From the NCBI GenBank assembly GCA_030648035.1, contig JAUSII010000046.1, forward strand, positions 1-38,637: 38,637 nt of DNA, written 5' to 3'. The notes beneath the pieces were generated by a model. The model was not told the origin of the DNA and searched no databases. It saw nothing but the letters and a program-made list of their open reading frames with translations. Both the position numbers and the translations under genes were made by a program. Numbering within the stretch: position 1 is the stretch's first letter; each line of letters begins with the position of its first letter. Positions 31,339 to 38,463 of this stretch are shown here, piece by piece. This DNA comes from Deltaproteobacteria bacterium. Its GTDB lineage: Bacteria > UBA10199 > SPLOWO2-01-44-7.

Positions 31339-31854
31339 ATGCAAAAAAAGATTGATATCCTCATCAGTTCTGCCGAGATCCAGAAACGGGTGGAGACTCT
31401 TGCCGCCCAGATCGAGAAAGATTATCACGGCAAAGAGTTGACGGTGGTCGGTGTTTTAAAGGGGGCTTTTATTTTTATGGCCGATCTGGTGCGCCATATC
31501 CAGACTCCCATGACTTGTGACTTCTTGAGGGTGTCCAGTTATGAAAAAGACAAATCGCTGGGTGTCGTTCGAATGGATTTTGATTTGACCCAGCCCATTA
31601 CCGGCAAAGATGTTTTGTTGATCGAAGACATCGTTGATACCGGAAGCACTCTCACCTATCTGCTGAAACATATGGGAACCAAAAATCCCTCCTCTTTGAG
31701 GGTCTGCTCTCTATTATATAAAGAGATGGGGAGCGGCATTCGCGACAAGATCGATTATCTGGGATTTACCGTCCCCAGCCGTTATGTGATCGGTTATGGA
31801 CTCGATTCTGAAGGGGTCTATCGGTCTCTTCCTTATATAGGCGCTTTCAAGTGA
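31339..31854 (+). CDS. hpt: Hypoxanthine phosphoribosyltransferase
   Basis: A purine-salvage enzyme that makes IMP (and usually GMP) from base and PRPP. The PRPP-binding loop is VLLIEDIVDTGSTLTYLL. VVGVLKGAFIFMADLVRHI and DFLRVSSYEKDKSLGVVRM match the family. The ORF track begins at 31297, but family members start as MQKKIDILISSAEIQKRV does, and the upstream segment holds a -35 box, so ATG 31339 is chosen (171 aa, normal length). It converges with grxC, overlapping by 22 bases at the 3' ends. Confidence 0.93.
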   Translation: MQKKIDILISSAEIQKRVETLAAQIEKDYHGKELTVVGVLKGAFIFMADLVRHIQTPMTCDFLRVSSYEKDKSLGVVRMDFDLTQPITGKDVLLIEDIVDTGSTLTYLLKHMGTKNPSSLRVCSLLYKEMGSGIRDKIDYLGFTVPSRYVIGYGLDSEGVYRSLPYIGAFK

Positions 31855-32090
31855 TCGATTTTACCCTCTTCGTTTAACTTGGAGAGGTTGTCGAAGCCGC
31901 CGATCGATTTTCCATCAATAAAAATCTGCGGCACGGTTTTTAAACCGGTTTCGTTCACCAGCCATTCCCTGGTTTTGTCGTCTTCGGTGACATCGATCTC
32001 TTCGAAAGCAATCCCCTTGGAGTTGAGAAGTGCTTTGGCACTTTTGCAATAGTGGCAATAGGTGGTGGTGTAGAGTTTGACGCGTGTCAT
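31833..32090 (-). CDS. grxC: Glutaredoxin (GrxC type)
   Basis: A small thiol-disulfide oxidoreductase reduced by glutathione. The active site is TTYCHYCKSAK (Cys12 and Cys15), and LKTVPQIFIDGKSIGGFDNL holds the cis-Pro and glutathione-binding residues. Length (85 aa) is typical. It follows the metallo-beta-lactamase gene by 9 bases on the same strand and overlaps the hpt 3' end on the other. Confidence 0.94.
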   Translation of the reverse strand: MTRVKLYTTTYCHYCKSAKALLNSKGIAFEEIDVTEDDKTREWLVNETGLKTVPQIFIDGKSIGGFDNLSKLNEEGKIDHLKAPI

Positions 32091-32099
32091 GGCCGAAAA

Positions 32100-33047
32100 C
32101 TAGGAGGGATCGGCGCATTTGTCAACGGTGTAAGGCTTGACGAGATACGTTTTTCCATCCGACACGATGCAGATGTGGTCATGCAGAACATTTACGTCGC
32201 TGTCAGCTTTAAGTGAACCCTGCTCGGTGGAATAAATTTCTGCCCCGATCTTTTGAAGGCGTTTTATGACAGAGGGGTGGGGATGAAAAAACTCATTTTT
32301 ATCCCCCAGCGACAGAATAGCCACCTCCGGTTTTAATGTGTCGAGCAGAGTCTGGTTACTGCTGGTGTGACTGCCATGATGAGAAACGTGCATCACATCG
32401 ATGTCTCCAATGAGCGGCGCCAGTGTTGTTTCCATATCGAGCGTTTCATAAGGAGGGTCGCCGCCACCACCGGTCAGGTCGCCGGCGGTGAAATAGCTAA
32501 ACTCTCCATAGGTAACGAGCAGGGCGATGCTCAAACTGTTTTCATCGGTGCCAAATTTGGGAGAGAGAAGGGTCTTGCTCCCGATGCGGCCGTTGGTCCC
32601 CTCAATGTCTATTTTTACATTGTCAAAATAGAGCGCATTGCCGATGATGGCATCGGTTCGATAAATAAGATGGGCCGAATGTCCCTCCGGACTCTCCATA
32701 ATTTTTTTCAAACCCCCGATATGGTCGGCATGATTGTGTGAAATGAAAATAGTGTCGATCGATTTCAGCACCATTTCCTTCATGACATTTAAAACAGGTC
32801 CGGGACCAGTGTCGGGGGGGCCGGTGTCGATCAAGACCGTCGTTTTATCGGGGGCAATCAGCAACGCCGCATCTCCCTGTCCCACATCCAAAACGACGAT
32901 TTTGAACCACCCGGGCGACGGTTTTGAAGCAGAATTTTTTGTTGCGACTGTAGCGTTTGTCGCTGAAGCAGAATTGGGGTAGCCCGTATCCAATGGAGAT
33001 CCGCAGGCGGTTATGAGAATGAATAGGAGAAAAAAAAGAGATCGCAT
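32100..33047 (-). CDS. Metallo-beta-lactamase-fold lipoprotein (ComEC C-terminal-like)
   Basis: The lipoprotein signal MRSLFFLLFILITACGS (lipobox LITAC) is followed by a linker and then VVLDVGQGDAALLIAP, VLIDTGP, ISHNHADHIGGL (HxHxDH metal motif), YFTAGDLTG and HVSHHGSHTSSN. These match the extracellular hydrolase domain of ComEC/Rec2-type proteins, here as a free-standing secreted protein. A nuclease or phosphodiesterase activity is likely; the substrate is unknown. The ORF track begins at 33179 inside a type II repeat; ATG 33047 gives the proper signal peptide. A sigma54-like element lies 13 bases upstream. Confidence 0.88.
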   Translation of the reverse strand: MRSLFFLLFILITACGSPLDTGYPNSASATNATVATKNSASKPSPGWFKIVVLDVGQGDAALLIAPDKTTVLIDTGPPDTGPGPVLNVMKEMVLKSIDTIFISHNHADHIGGLKKIMESPEGHSAHLIYRTDAIIGNALYFDNVKIDIEGTNGRIGSKTLLSPKFGTDENSLSIALLVTYGEFSYFTAGDLTGGGGDPPYETLDMETTLAPLIGDIDVMHVSHHGSHTSSNQTLLDTLKPEVAILSLGDKNEFFHPHPSVIKRLQKIGAEIYSTEQGSLKADSDVNVLHDHICIVSDGKTYLVKPYTVDKCADPS

Positions 33048-33059
33048 GCATGTGATCAA

Positions 33060-33075
33060 TGCAAGCGTTATGCCA
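33060..33075 (-). promoter_or_regulatory. Sigma54-like (-24/-12) element upstream of the metallo-beta-lactamase gene
   Basis: On the minus strand TGGCATAACGCTTGCA has GG and GC exactly 12 bases apart, as in TGGCAC-N5-TTGCW. The ATG is only 13 bases away, so the transcript would be almost leaderless, which weakens the call. Confidence 0.4.
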
Positions 33076-33094
33076 ATTCTCCGGCCTGGTCGTA

Positions 33095-33250
33095 GAATCG
33101 CGTGAGTGGGGTGAGTATGAGAAACTCCCCACTCCGCTTGGGGAGGCCCCCAAGCTCCGTTAGTTCCTCGGCCCGCCAAGTATAAAATCCCCCGAGGGGA
33201 TTGGCGGGCCTGCGCAGTCGTCTCTCACACTCACCCCACTCACGCGATTC
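33095..33250 (+). repeat. Type II structured inverted-repeat element, copy 2
   Basis: The closing arms 33095-33122 and 33223-33250 pair over 28 positions with one G-T pair (arm start GAATCGCGTGAGTGGGGT). The core 33123-33221 is identical to 29669-29767. It lies in the divergent region between the metallo-beta-lactamase gene and the unknown gene at 33586. A simple palindrome and then a type I element follow. Confidence 0.92.
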
Positions 33251-33329
33251 ACCGGTCAGACTACTTCAAAATTCATATAAACTAACTTGATTTTGGCAGT
33301 TCATCGGAGTTTGAAGTAGTCTGACCGGT
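33251..33329 (+). repeat. Long perfect inverted repeat between type II and type I elements
   Basis: Arms of 20 bp (ACCGGTCAGACTACTTCAAA at 33251-33270 and its exact complement at 33310-33329) enclose a 39-base AT-rich loop. Pairing resumes outward with GCGATT/AATCGC after a one-base bulge. It directly abuts the type II element. Confidence 0.9.
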
Positions 33330-33353
33330 AATCGCATGTATCAACACTTTATT

Positions 33354-33507
33354 GCCGAGGCGCAAACGTGAAGGTTTCCGGGGGCGTCTCGGAGGGCATT
33401 TTTTCGACCGGGATAAAAAACCAAAATGCCCGAGAGTCGAGCCCTAAATTTGGGTCCGACCCAAATTTAAGGGCGTACCCCGGAAACCTTCACGTTTGCG
33501 CCTTGGC
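33354..33507 (+). repeat. Type I structured inverted-repeat element, copy 3
   Basis: The closing arms 33354-33383 and 33478-33507 are complementary over 30 bp with a single G-T pair. Hairpin B is GGGCATTTT/AAAATGCCC (33394-33402, 33423-33431) with CGGGAT in its loop. Hairpin C (33441-33474) is GCCC plus TAAATTTGGG, loop TCCGA, CCCAAATTTA, a bulged A at 33470 and GGGC. It ends 78 bases before the start of the unknown gene at 33586. Confidence 0.92.
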
Positions 33508-33585
33508 ATATGCCATTGCTATATTGATTACCGACCAGGCCGAAAAAGTAGGCAACTTTTTTTTACGACTGACGATAACATCTGC

Positions 33586-34671
33586 ATGACAGATATTTCT
33601 GCAATAGGTCCTCTTATTGCCTCGGTCGAGTTTGGGGCGCTGACGTATGCCACTCTTGCCGGTCCCACGCAGTTGGGCGTTGTCTTGGATGCGGGTGTTC
33701 CGTTGACAGAGAATGATGTGGATCTGACGCTGGGGCTTTTTGAGGCACTATTGGGAGGTCTTATCGGGACTCGTGCGAATGTTCAAACATTGGCCGCTTC
33801 TGTCTATGCCATCACCGGAAGGTCGATTGGCATTCCCATTTCCAGAAAAGATTTTCAAAAGGTGGCCAGCGAGCTTCGTTATATTCCAGATGCCGAATAT
33901 CGTTCGTCTGTGAATAATATTATTTCAAATGATCAGATAGAAAGATTGCGCGCGCCGGAAGAGTATAAGGCGGTGATTCGTCGTGTTCAACAAAACCCCG
34001 TTCCTTTCCTCTGGAGAATACAGCAGTCTCTTTTTGATGATCTCAATGAAGGACGTTATTCCGCCAAAATTGCCGATCGGTTTGCCTTTGTTGAACCGGA
34101 TTCCAGACGCGTTCCTTTTTATTATCGTGAAGAGGGGATGTCCCTATTGAGAGGCGGTTTTGAAGCCTTCCATTTTGGATTCAAAGATACAGATGATGGG
34201 GATCACAACGCGGCTCGTTATTGGTTTCAGTCAGCCGCCGATTTGTTTCTAAAAGGGGCTGTTGCTTTTGAGCGGGCGAAGAGTCCCCTCAATGTGACGT
34301 TTGCCCATGATTGCGCCTCCAGAGCCGGAATTTATGCGAGTAATGTCCAACCTTCATCGAAAGAAAAACTTGACCGGAGGCTCTCCGAAAAAGGTCAAAT
34401 GGTGGCTGATATGGAACTGGTGGATCTTTGCCATCGGGCCTCCAGATTGGACGAAGAGGCACTGGATCAATTTATCCAACTCCTTTCAGATATTCTGGAA
34501 AGAGAAAGGAAGGAGATTGTTGTGGCCATGATTACCGGAAGGGGAAAAATCTATCAGCAGATCATCGACCTGCTGGGTGGCAAAAGCGATGCCATTGAAA
34601 AAAAATTGGGACTCATTGCAGTGCAATTGTTGGAGTATGCAACACAAAATAGGATGAAAATCGGCGTTTAA
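33586..34671 (+). CDS. Unknown soluble protein
   Basis: I do not recognise a family. The 361-aa protein starts MTDISAIGPLIASVEFGAL with no signal peptide. It has a short Ala/Leu-rich region (about 35-75), a mixed central part (about 90-200), and a helical C-terminal half with AARYWFQSAADLFLKGAVAF and later DLCHRASRLDEEALDQFIQL, reminiscent of TPR-like helices. The ORF track begins at 33496 inside non-coding repeat sequence; ATG 33586 is preferred. A clear terminator follows, so it is a single-gene unit. The TTGGCATATGCCATTGC stretch at 33503 may be part of its promoter region. Confidence 0.75.
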   Translation: MTDISAIGPLIASVEFGALTYATLAGPTQLGVVLDAGVPLTENDVDLTLGLFEALLGGLIGTRANVQTLAASVYAITGRSIGIPISRKDFQKVASELRYIPDAEYRSSVNNIISNDQIERLRAPEEYKAVIRRVQQNPVPFLWRIQQSLFDDLNEGRYSAKIADRFAFVEPDSRRVPFYYREEGMSLLRGGFEAFHFGFKDTDDGDHNAARYWFQSAADLFLKGAVAFERAKSPLNVTFAHDCASRAGIYASNVQPSSKEKLDRRLSEKGQMVADMELVDLCHRASRLDEEALDQFIQLLSDILERERKEIVVAMITGRGKIYQQIIDLLGGKSDAIEKKLGLIAVQLLEYATQNRMKIGV

Positions 34672-34683
34672 CAGATTCAAATC

Positions 34684-34709
34684 GGTCGTTTTGAGCGACC
34701 TCTTTTTTT
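34684..34709 (+). terminator. Intrinsic terminator after the unknown gene
   Basis: GGTCG (34684-34688) and CGACC (34696-34700) followed by TCTTTTTTT. The stem is short but the T-tract is long. Confidence 0.75.
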
Positions 34710-34738
34710 AACCCCACAAAATTAAAGCGAAAAATTTT

Positions 34739-34754
34739 TGGCACAGCTTTTGCT
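34739..34754 (+). promoter_or_regulatory. Sigma54-like (-24/-12) promoter upstream of the exported-protein pair
   Basis: TGGCACAGCTTTTGCT matches TGGCAC-N5-TTGCW with the exact 12-base GG to GC spacing. If real, transcription starts near 34765, so translation might start at ATG 34789 rather than 34768. Confidence 0.5.
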
Positions 34755-34767
34755 TTGTCATGTGTCC

Positions 34768-35373
34768 ATGCGTTTTGGAATTCATGTCATGGTGCTGATG
34801 TTGTTGCTGAAAGCGGGAACCTGCCTGGCGGTCGAATCAAAATCTCCCTCCTTTGAGGAGACCTCCCGGCAGGCCCTCTCGTATGCCCATCTCGAGGCGC
34901 ACAATATTCAGAACTGGCAGAGAAATGTCCGCAAGGCGCCGCTATTGCCACGGTTGCAGTTGGGGTTTGATCGGCAGATGAAAAATTTTGTCAATATTGG
35001 TGTGCAGGATTCTGTTTCGGTCACCACCACCGGTGTGGCTGTGGGGCCGCCCCAGCAGAATCAGGCGCAGAATTTCAACGATGACTATAGTCTGGAGGTC
35101 AAGGCGGTCTGGTATCTCGATCAACTTTTGTTTTCAAAAGATCATCTCGACATCAGCCAAGAATCACGCGAGCTCGCGCGCGAGCGGGAAAGAATTCTGG
35201 GACAGGTGCGCCAGTTTTATTTCAAACGCGAGCGGGGTTTGAAGGAGCTGGAGCTCCTTGCCAAGTCGGGGGCACCGGCGTTCGATCGCGAACTGAAAGC
35301 GCTGGATGTCGCCGAATCGGTTTCGGCGCTGGATAGTCTGACCGGTGGATGGTTTGGAGCCAATTTAAAATGA
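34768..35373 (+). CDS. Exported protein of unknown family (TolC-like features not certain)
   Basis: A signal peptide (MRFGIHVMVLMLLLKAGTCLA) is followed by about 180 residues rich in charged helices: a region with PLLPRLQLGFDRQM and later LLFSKDHLDISQESRELARERERIL. The combination of a strand-like stretch and long amphipathic helix recalls half of an outer membrane efflux protein, but it is far too short for TolC and I see no firm motif. Translation could instead begin at ATG 34789. The stop overlaps the next gene by ATGA, so it and the lipoprotein downstream are co-translated and probably work together at the envelope. Confidence 0.6.
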   Translation: MRFGIHVMVLMLLLKAGTCLAVESKSPSFEETSRQALSYAHLEAHNIQNWQRNVRKAPLLPRLQLGFDRQMKNFVNIGVQDSVSVTTTGVAVGPPQQNQAQNFNDDYSLEVKAVWYLDQLLFSKDHLDISQESRELARERERILGQVRQFYFKRERGLKELELLAKSGAPAFDRELKALDVAESVSALDSLTGGWFGANLK

Positions 35374-36428
35374 AATATATTTGTCTGATGTTGGCGGGAG
35401 TTTTTTTTGTCGGTTGTGGCGGGGTTGAGATGGAGACTTCATTTCCCTCGCTGACAGAAAAACAGCCGATTGTGATGTCGGTGACGCCGCAAAATGGCGC
35501 CGCCGATTACAACGGCCGGACAATCGACATTGTTTTCTCCCAGCCCATCGATCCTCAAACTCTCACCGCAAAATCGGTGGTGGTGATGGCGGTGAAGGAA
35601 GGCGATGTCGATCCGCAAAATTTGTGGGGGCAAGTTGAAGAGGGAAAAGTGACCGCGACTGCGGGAGATATCTCTGCTTTGGACGATGGCAGGACGATTC
35701 GTTTCACCGCTTTGAACGATTTTCCGCCGATGGTTCGATGCGGCGTACTGATCACGCCCGCGGTGCAATCCAAAGAGCATTTGCCGTTGAACCAGACGCC
35801 AGGCAATTCTCCCACGCCCTTCTTTAGCTCGTTTTATGCAGGGGGTATTGTGAAAACGGAAGTGGTGACGGCGGTTTCTGTTCCGCTTCCTCCCAAATTT
35901 CTGAAGTTGAGCGAAATTTTTTATGATGCGGTGGGCAGTGACACCGAGGGAAATCTTTTTGTCGAACTCTTTGGCGATCCCGACAGTGATCTTGCCGGTT
36001 ATCAAATTCTGTTTGTGAATGGCGGCGACGGAAAAATTGTCGACAATATCAAAATAGAAAAGGGTCTGCGCACAAATGCGAACGGGTTGTTTGTAATTGC
36101 CGATGCGGTGACGAACCAGCTGGGGATCACAAAAGTGTTGAAGGCCGATTGGGTGACGAATCTCGATCCTCCCAACGGTCCCGATTGTGTTCAACTGGTC
36201 GACCCGGAAGGAAAACTGCTCGATGCCGTGGGCTATGGATCGCCGCTGGTGTTGCGCGGGGAAAATAATCTCTTCTGCTATCTCGGTCTTCCCGGGCCCG
36301 ATGCCCCCAACGGCAAAAGCATCACTCGCAGTCAAATCGTCTCCGACTTTCCCGACAATTCACAAGACTGGATCGTTCTGGATGTCCCAACACCGGGAGA
36401 GTCAGTGTTGGTTGGGTTGCCGAGGTAA
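35370..36428 (+). CDS. Lipoprotein with Ig-like (Big_5) and lamin-tail-like domains
   Basis: The lipobox FFVGC follows a short signal sequence starting MKYICLMLAG. Residues about 25-100 (SVTPQNGAADYNGRTIDIVF, then FSQPIDPQTL) are a Big_5-type Ig-like domain. From about 180, LKLSEIFYDAVGSDTEGNLF, VELFG, GYQILFVNGG, LFVIAD and LLDAVGYG follow the pattern of a lamin tail domain (LTD), common in surface proteins of deltaproteobacteria and relatives. The C-terminus (SITRSQIVSDFPDNSQDWIV) is also LTD-typical. The track start (35349) is upstream of the signal; ATG 35370 overlaps the previous stop (ATGA). Likely an outer-surface lipoprotein. Confidence 0.8.
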   Translation: MKYICLMLAGVFFVGCGGVEMETSFPSLTEKQPIVMSVTPQNGAADYNGRTIDIVFSQPIDPQTLTAKSVVVMAVKEGDVDPQNLWGQVEEGKVTATAGDISALDDGRTIRFTALNDFPPMVRCGVLITPAVQSKEHLPLNQTPGNSPTPFFSSFYAGGIVKTEVVTAVSVPLPPKFLKLSEIFYDAVGSDTEGNLFVELFGDPDSDLAGYQILFVNGGDGKIVDNIKIEKGLRTNANGLFVIADAVTNQLGITKVLKADWVTNLDPPNGPDCVQLVDPEGKLLDAVGYGSPLVLRGENNLFCYLGLPGPDAPNGKSITRSQIVSDFPDNSQDWIVLDVPTPGESVLVGLPR

Positions 36429-36431
36429 AGA

Positions 36432-38405
36432 CTATTTTGATAATTTGTCTAGCGTTGCTGAAATGTAGCCCTTTTGTTGATCGGATAAACCTGGAAGGGT
36501 GAGCAGAGCTTTCAGTATTTGTATGGCACCAGCTTTATTTTCCCGAGCTGTTTTTAAGGCTTTTGTGACCCCATCAAAAACATCATGTCTATCTGCCTTG
36601 ATCACGGGACGGGGAGGGGTTCTGGGGCGGGTGCCATTTTTTGTGCCATGCCCTGATGCATCGGGGTTTAATTCTCGCTGTGCGTCTAAGGCGACAGTAT
36701 TTTGCGGATCTTGTTCCAGAATCAGTTGCAGAAGCATCCTGATAGAAGGCTTGTCCTGGTTTGACAGGGCGGCTTGAATCCATGTTTCAAGTAGAGGTTT
36801 CAAGGCATTAAAATCTTTTGCCTCTCTTCTGATTCTTGCCTCGACAAGAGCAATGGCTTTCTCTCTCTGTCTGGTTTCCCAAAGTGCGGCGGCATAATTC
36901 ATCAGGTTGGCGATAGGGCTCGATTCCAACTCATAGCGCAGGGCCAGAATCTGCAGGCGCATCTCTCCTTGTCCGGTTCCGCCGATCTGTTTTTTAATTT
37001 TTTCAAGAAGTTCGAGAGTCGCTCGCCATAAATGGTCATCGGCAATGATTTGTTCACTCCGTTTTTGCACCAACTCCTCAATGAGATTCAGGGCTTTTTG
37101 GTAATTGCCCAGTTTCTGATAACAGTAGGCCATGAGAAAAACAGGTTTGGGATCCTTCAGCTTGCGTCTGTGTTGTTCCTTGAGAGCCGGCAATGCCAGG
37201 TCGAATCGCTCTTTCCATATCATCACGGCAATGAAGGGTTCGCGATAGTCATCTTCATGGTGAATAAACTGTATGTAAGTAGGATCTGCCAGACTTTTTT
37301 CAAACAGATCTCCTGCTTCACGGTAGAGGCTCTCTCTTTTATTTTGATCGCCTGTAATGTTTTTGGCTTGACGTACCAGGCATACAGCCAGATGGATGCG
37401 ACTCTCCATATTTTCACCCAACTGCAACGCTTGCCTGTAAGCCGCTTCACTCCTGACAAAATCTTTCATTTGAAGACTTAAAAATCCGATCAGATTTTGA
37501 ATCATGGTTTTTGTACCATTGTCCTCGGATGGAACTCTGCTCATTCTCTCGAAGAAATCGATCCCTCTTTGATGTAAAGCAGCTTTCATATAAAGGCTTG
37601 CCACGAAGTGAAATAACTCGGCCATTTCTTTGGAATAAGCGGGTAGTGTCTCGGTTGCCAAACTTTCTTCTATAACGGTGATCTTTGTCTGGAGATCGCC
37701 AACCGCATAGGCGCCGATTCTTCCAATCAATGTTTTTTCTGTCGCAGTGAATCCATCGACACCCTGTGATGAGAAAAACGATTCAAACGCCGAATACATC
37801 TCTTTCCACCGGCTATCCGCGAGAAGAGGGACATAAATCTTATTGGCCACTTCTAATCCCAATGAGGCACCTGGAATTTTCATCTGCTCATATCTTTTTT
37901 TGAACAAAAACGTGACAACCCATTTAAGGAAAGGATCGTTTTTCACAGGAGCATTGGTGTTTAGATGTCTCCAGAGTGCAATCCAGGCAAAAGCGAGAAA
38001 AAAATTATTTGGATCTTGTCTAAGCTGTCCCTCAACTTTTCTTAAATGGGCAAGAACCTCTTTATTGAAGTTTTGAATGGCGGCGGGAGAACCAAAATCA
38101 GTGCCCCCTGCCGGCTCCGTTCTAGGGAGGGAAGCAGGAGATGCAGTAACAAATAATGGTTTGAAGGGTTTCACAGGTGCGGCTTGAAAAATAAAATCCA
38201 TCGGCTGTGCAAACCGTCTGGTGCCAGCCAAAAATCCTGTCGGAACCTGTGCCCACGCCGGCAAAGGGCTGGTCGAAGTGGCGAGTGCTTCTGCCATGGC
38301 TGTTTCGGTCGGAGACAAATCGCCATTTTGCCAGGCTTGGGCCAAAAGAGTTTCAGAGGCCCAGACCGGGCTGGCTAAAATAGCATTTAAAGTGGTGTCG
38401 TTCAT
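36432..38405 (-). CDS. TPR-repeat protein
   Basis: A 657-aa protein dominated by helix pairs of TPR type, for example SEAAYRQALQLGENMESRIH, FLMAYCYQKLGNYQKALNLI and NYAAALWETRQREKAIALVE. No signal peptide or membrane segment is evident. A Pro-rich, low-complexity linker (RPRTPPRPVIKADRH) comes before a short helical C-terminus. Such proteins are scaffolds; no partner can be named. The track begins at a TTG (38432); ATG 38405 is a better start codon though its AGGAG is very close. It ends 3 bases from the convergent lipoprotein gene, with no terminator between them. Confidence 0.78.
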   Translation of the reverse strand: MNDTTLNAILASPVWASETLLAQAWQNGDLSPTETAMAEALATSTSPLPAWAQVPTGFLAGTRRFAQPMDFIFQAAPVKPFKPLFVTASPASLPRTEPAGGTDFGSPAAIQNFNKEVLAHLRKVEGQLRQDPNNFFLAFAWIALWRHLNTNAPVKNDPFLKWVVTFLFKKRYEQMKIPGASLGLEVANKIYVPLLADSRWKEMYSAFESFFSSQGVDGFTATEKTLIGRIGAYAVGDLQTKITVIEESLATETLPAYSKEMAELFHFVASLYMKAALHQRGIDFFERMSRVPSEDNGTKTMIQNLIGFLSLQMKDFVRSEAAYRQALQLGENMESRIHLAVCLVRQAKNITGDQNKRESLYREAGDLFEKSLADPTYIQFIHHEDDYREPFIAVMIWKERFDLALPALKEQHRRKLKDPKPVFLMAYCYQKLGNYQKALNLIEELVQKRSEQIIADDHLWRATLELLEKIKKQIGGTGQGEMRLQILALRYELESSPIANLMNYAAALWETRQREKAIALVEARIRREAKDFNALKPLLETWIQAALSNQDKPSIRMLLQLILEQDPQNTVALDAQRELNPDASGHGTKNGTRPRTPPRPVIKADRHDVFDGVTKALKTARENKAGAIQILKALLTLPGLSDQQKGYISATLDKLSK

Positions 38406-38463
38406 CTCCTGCTCTGTATCGGCTGACTTCAAAAAAAGTTGCTTGCCCTATGGGAAGCCAGGG

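Noticed and set aside
33047-33179. N-terminal extension of the metallo-beta-lactamase ORF to 33179
   Set aside because: It translates the type II repeat; the lipoprotein signal begins at 33047.
33354-33507. Type I element as a retron msr-msd or group II intron remnant
   Set aside because: The closing stem is similar in idea, but there is no reverse transcriptase nearby and no recognisable intron domain V.
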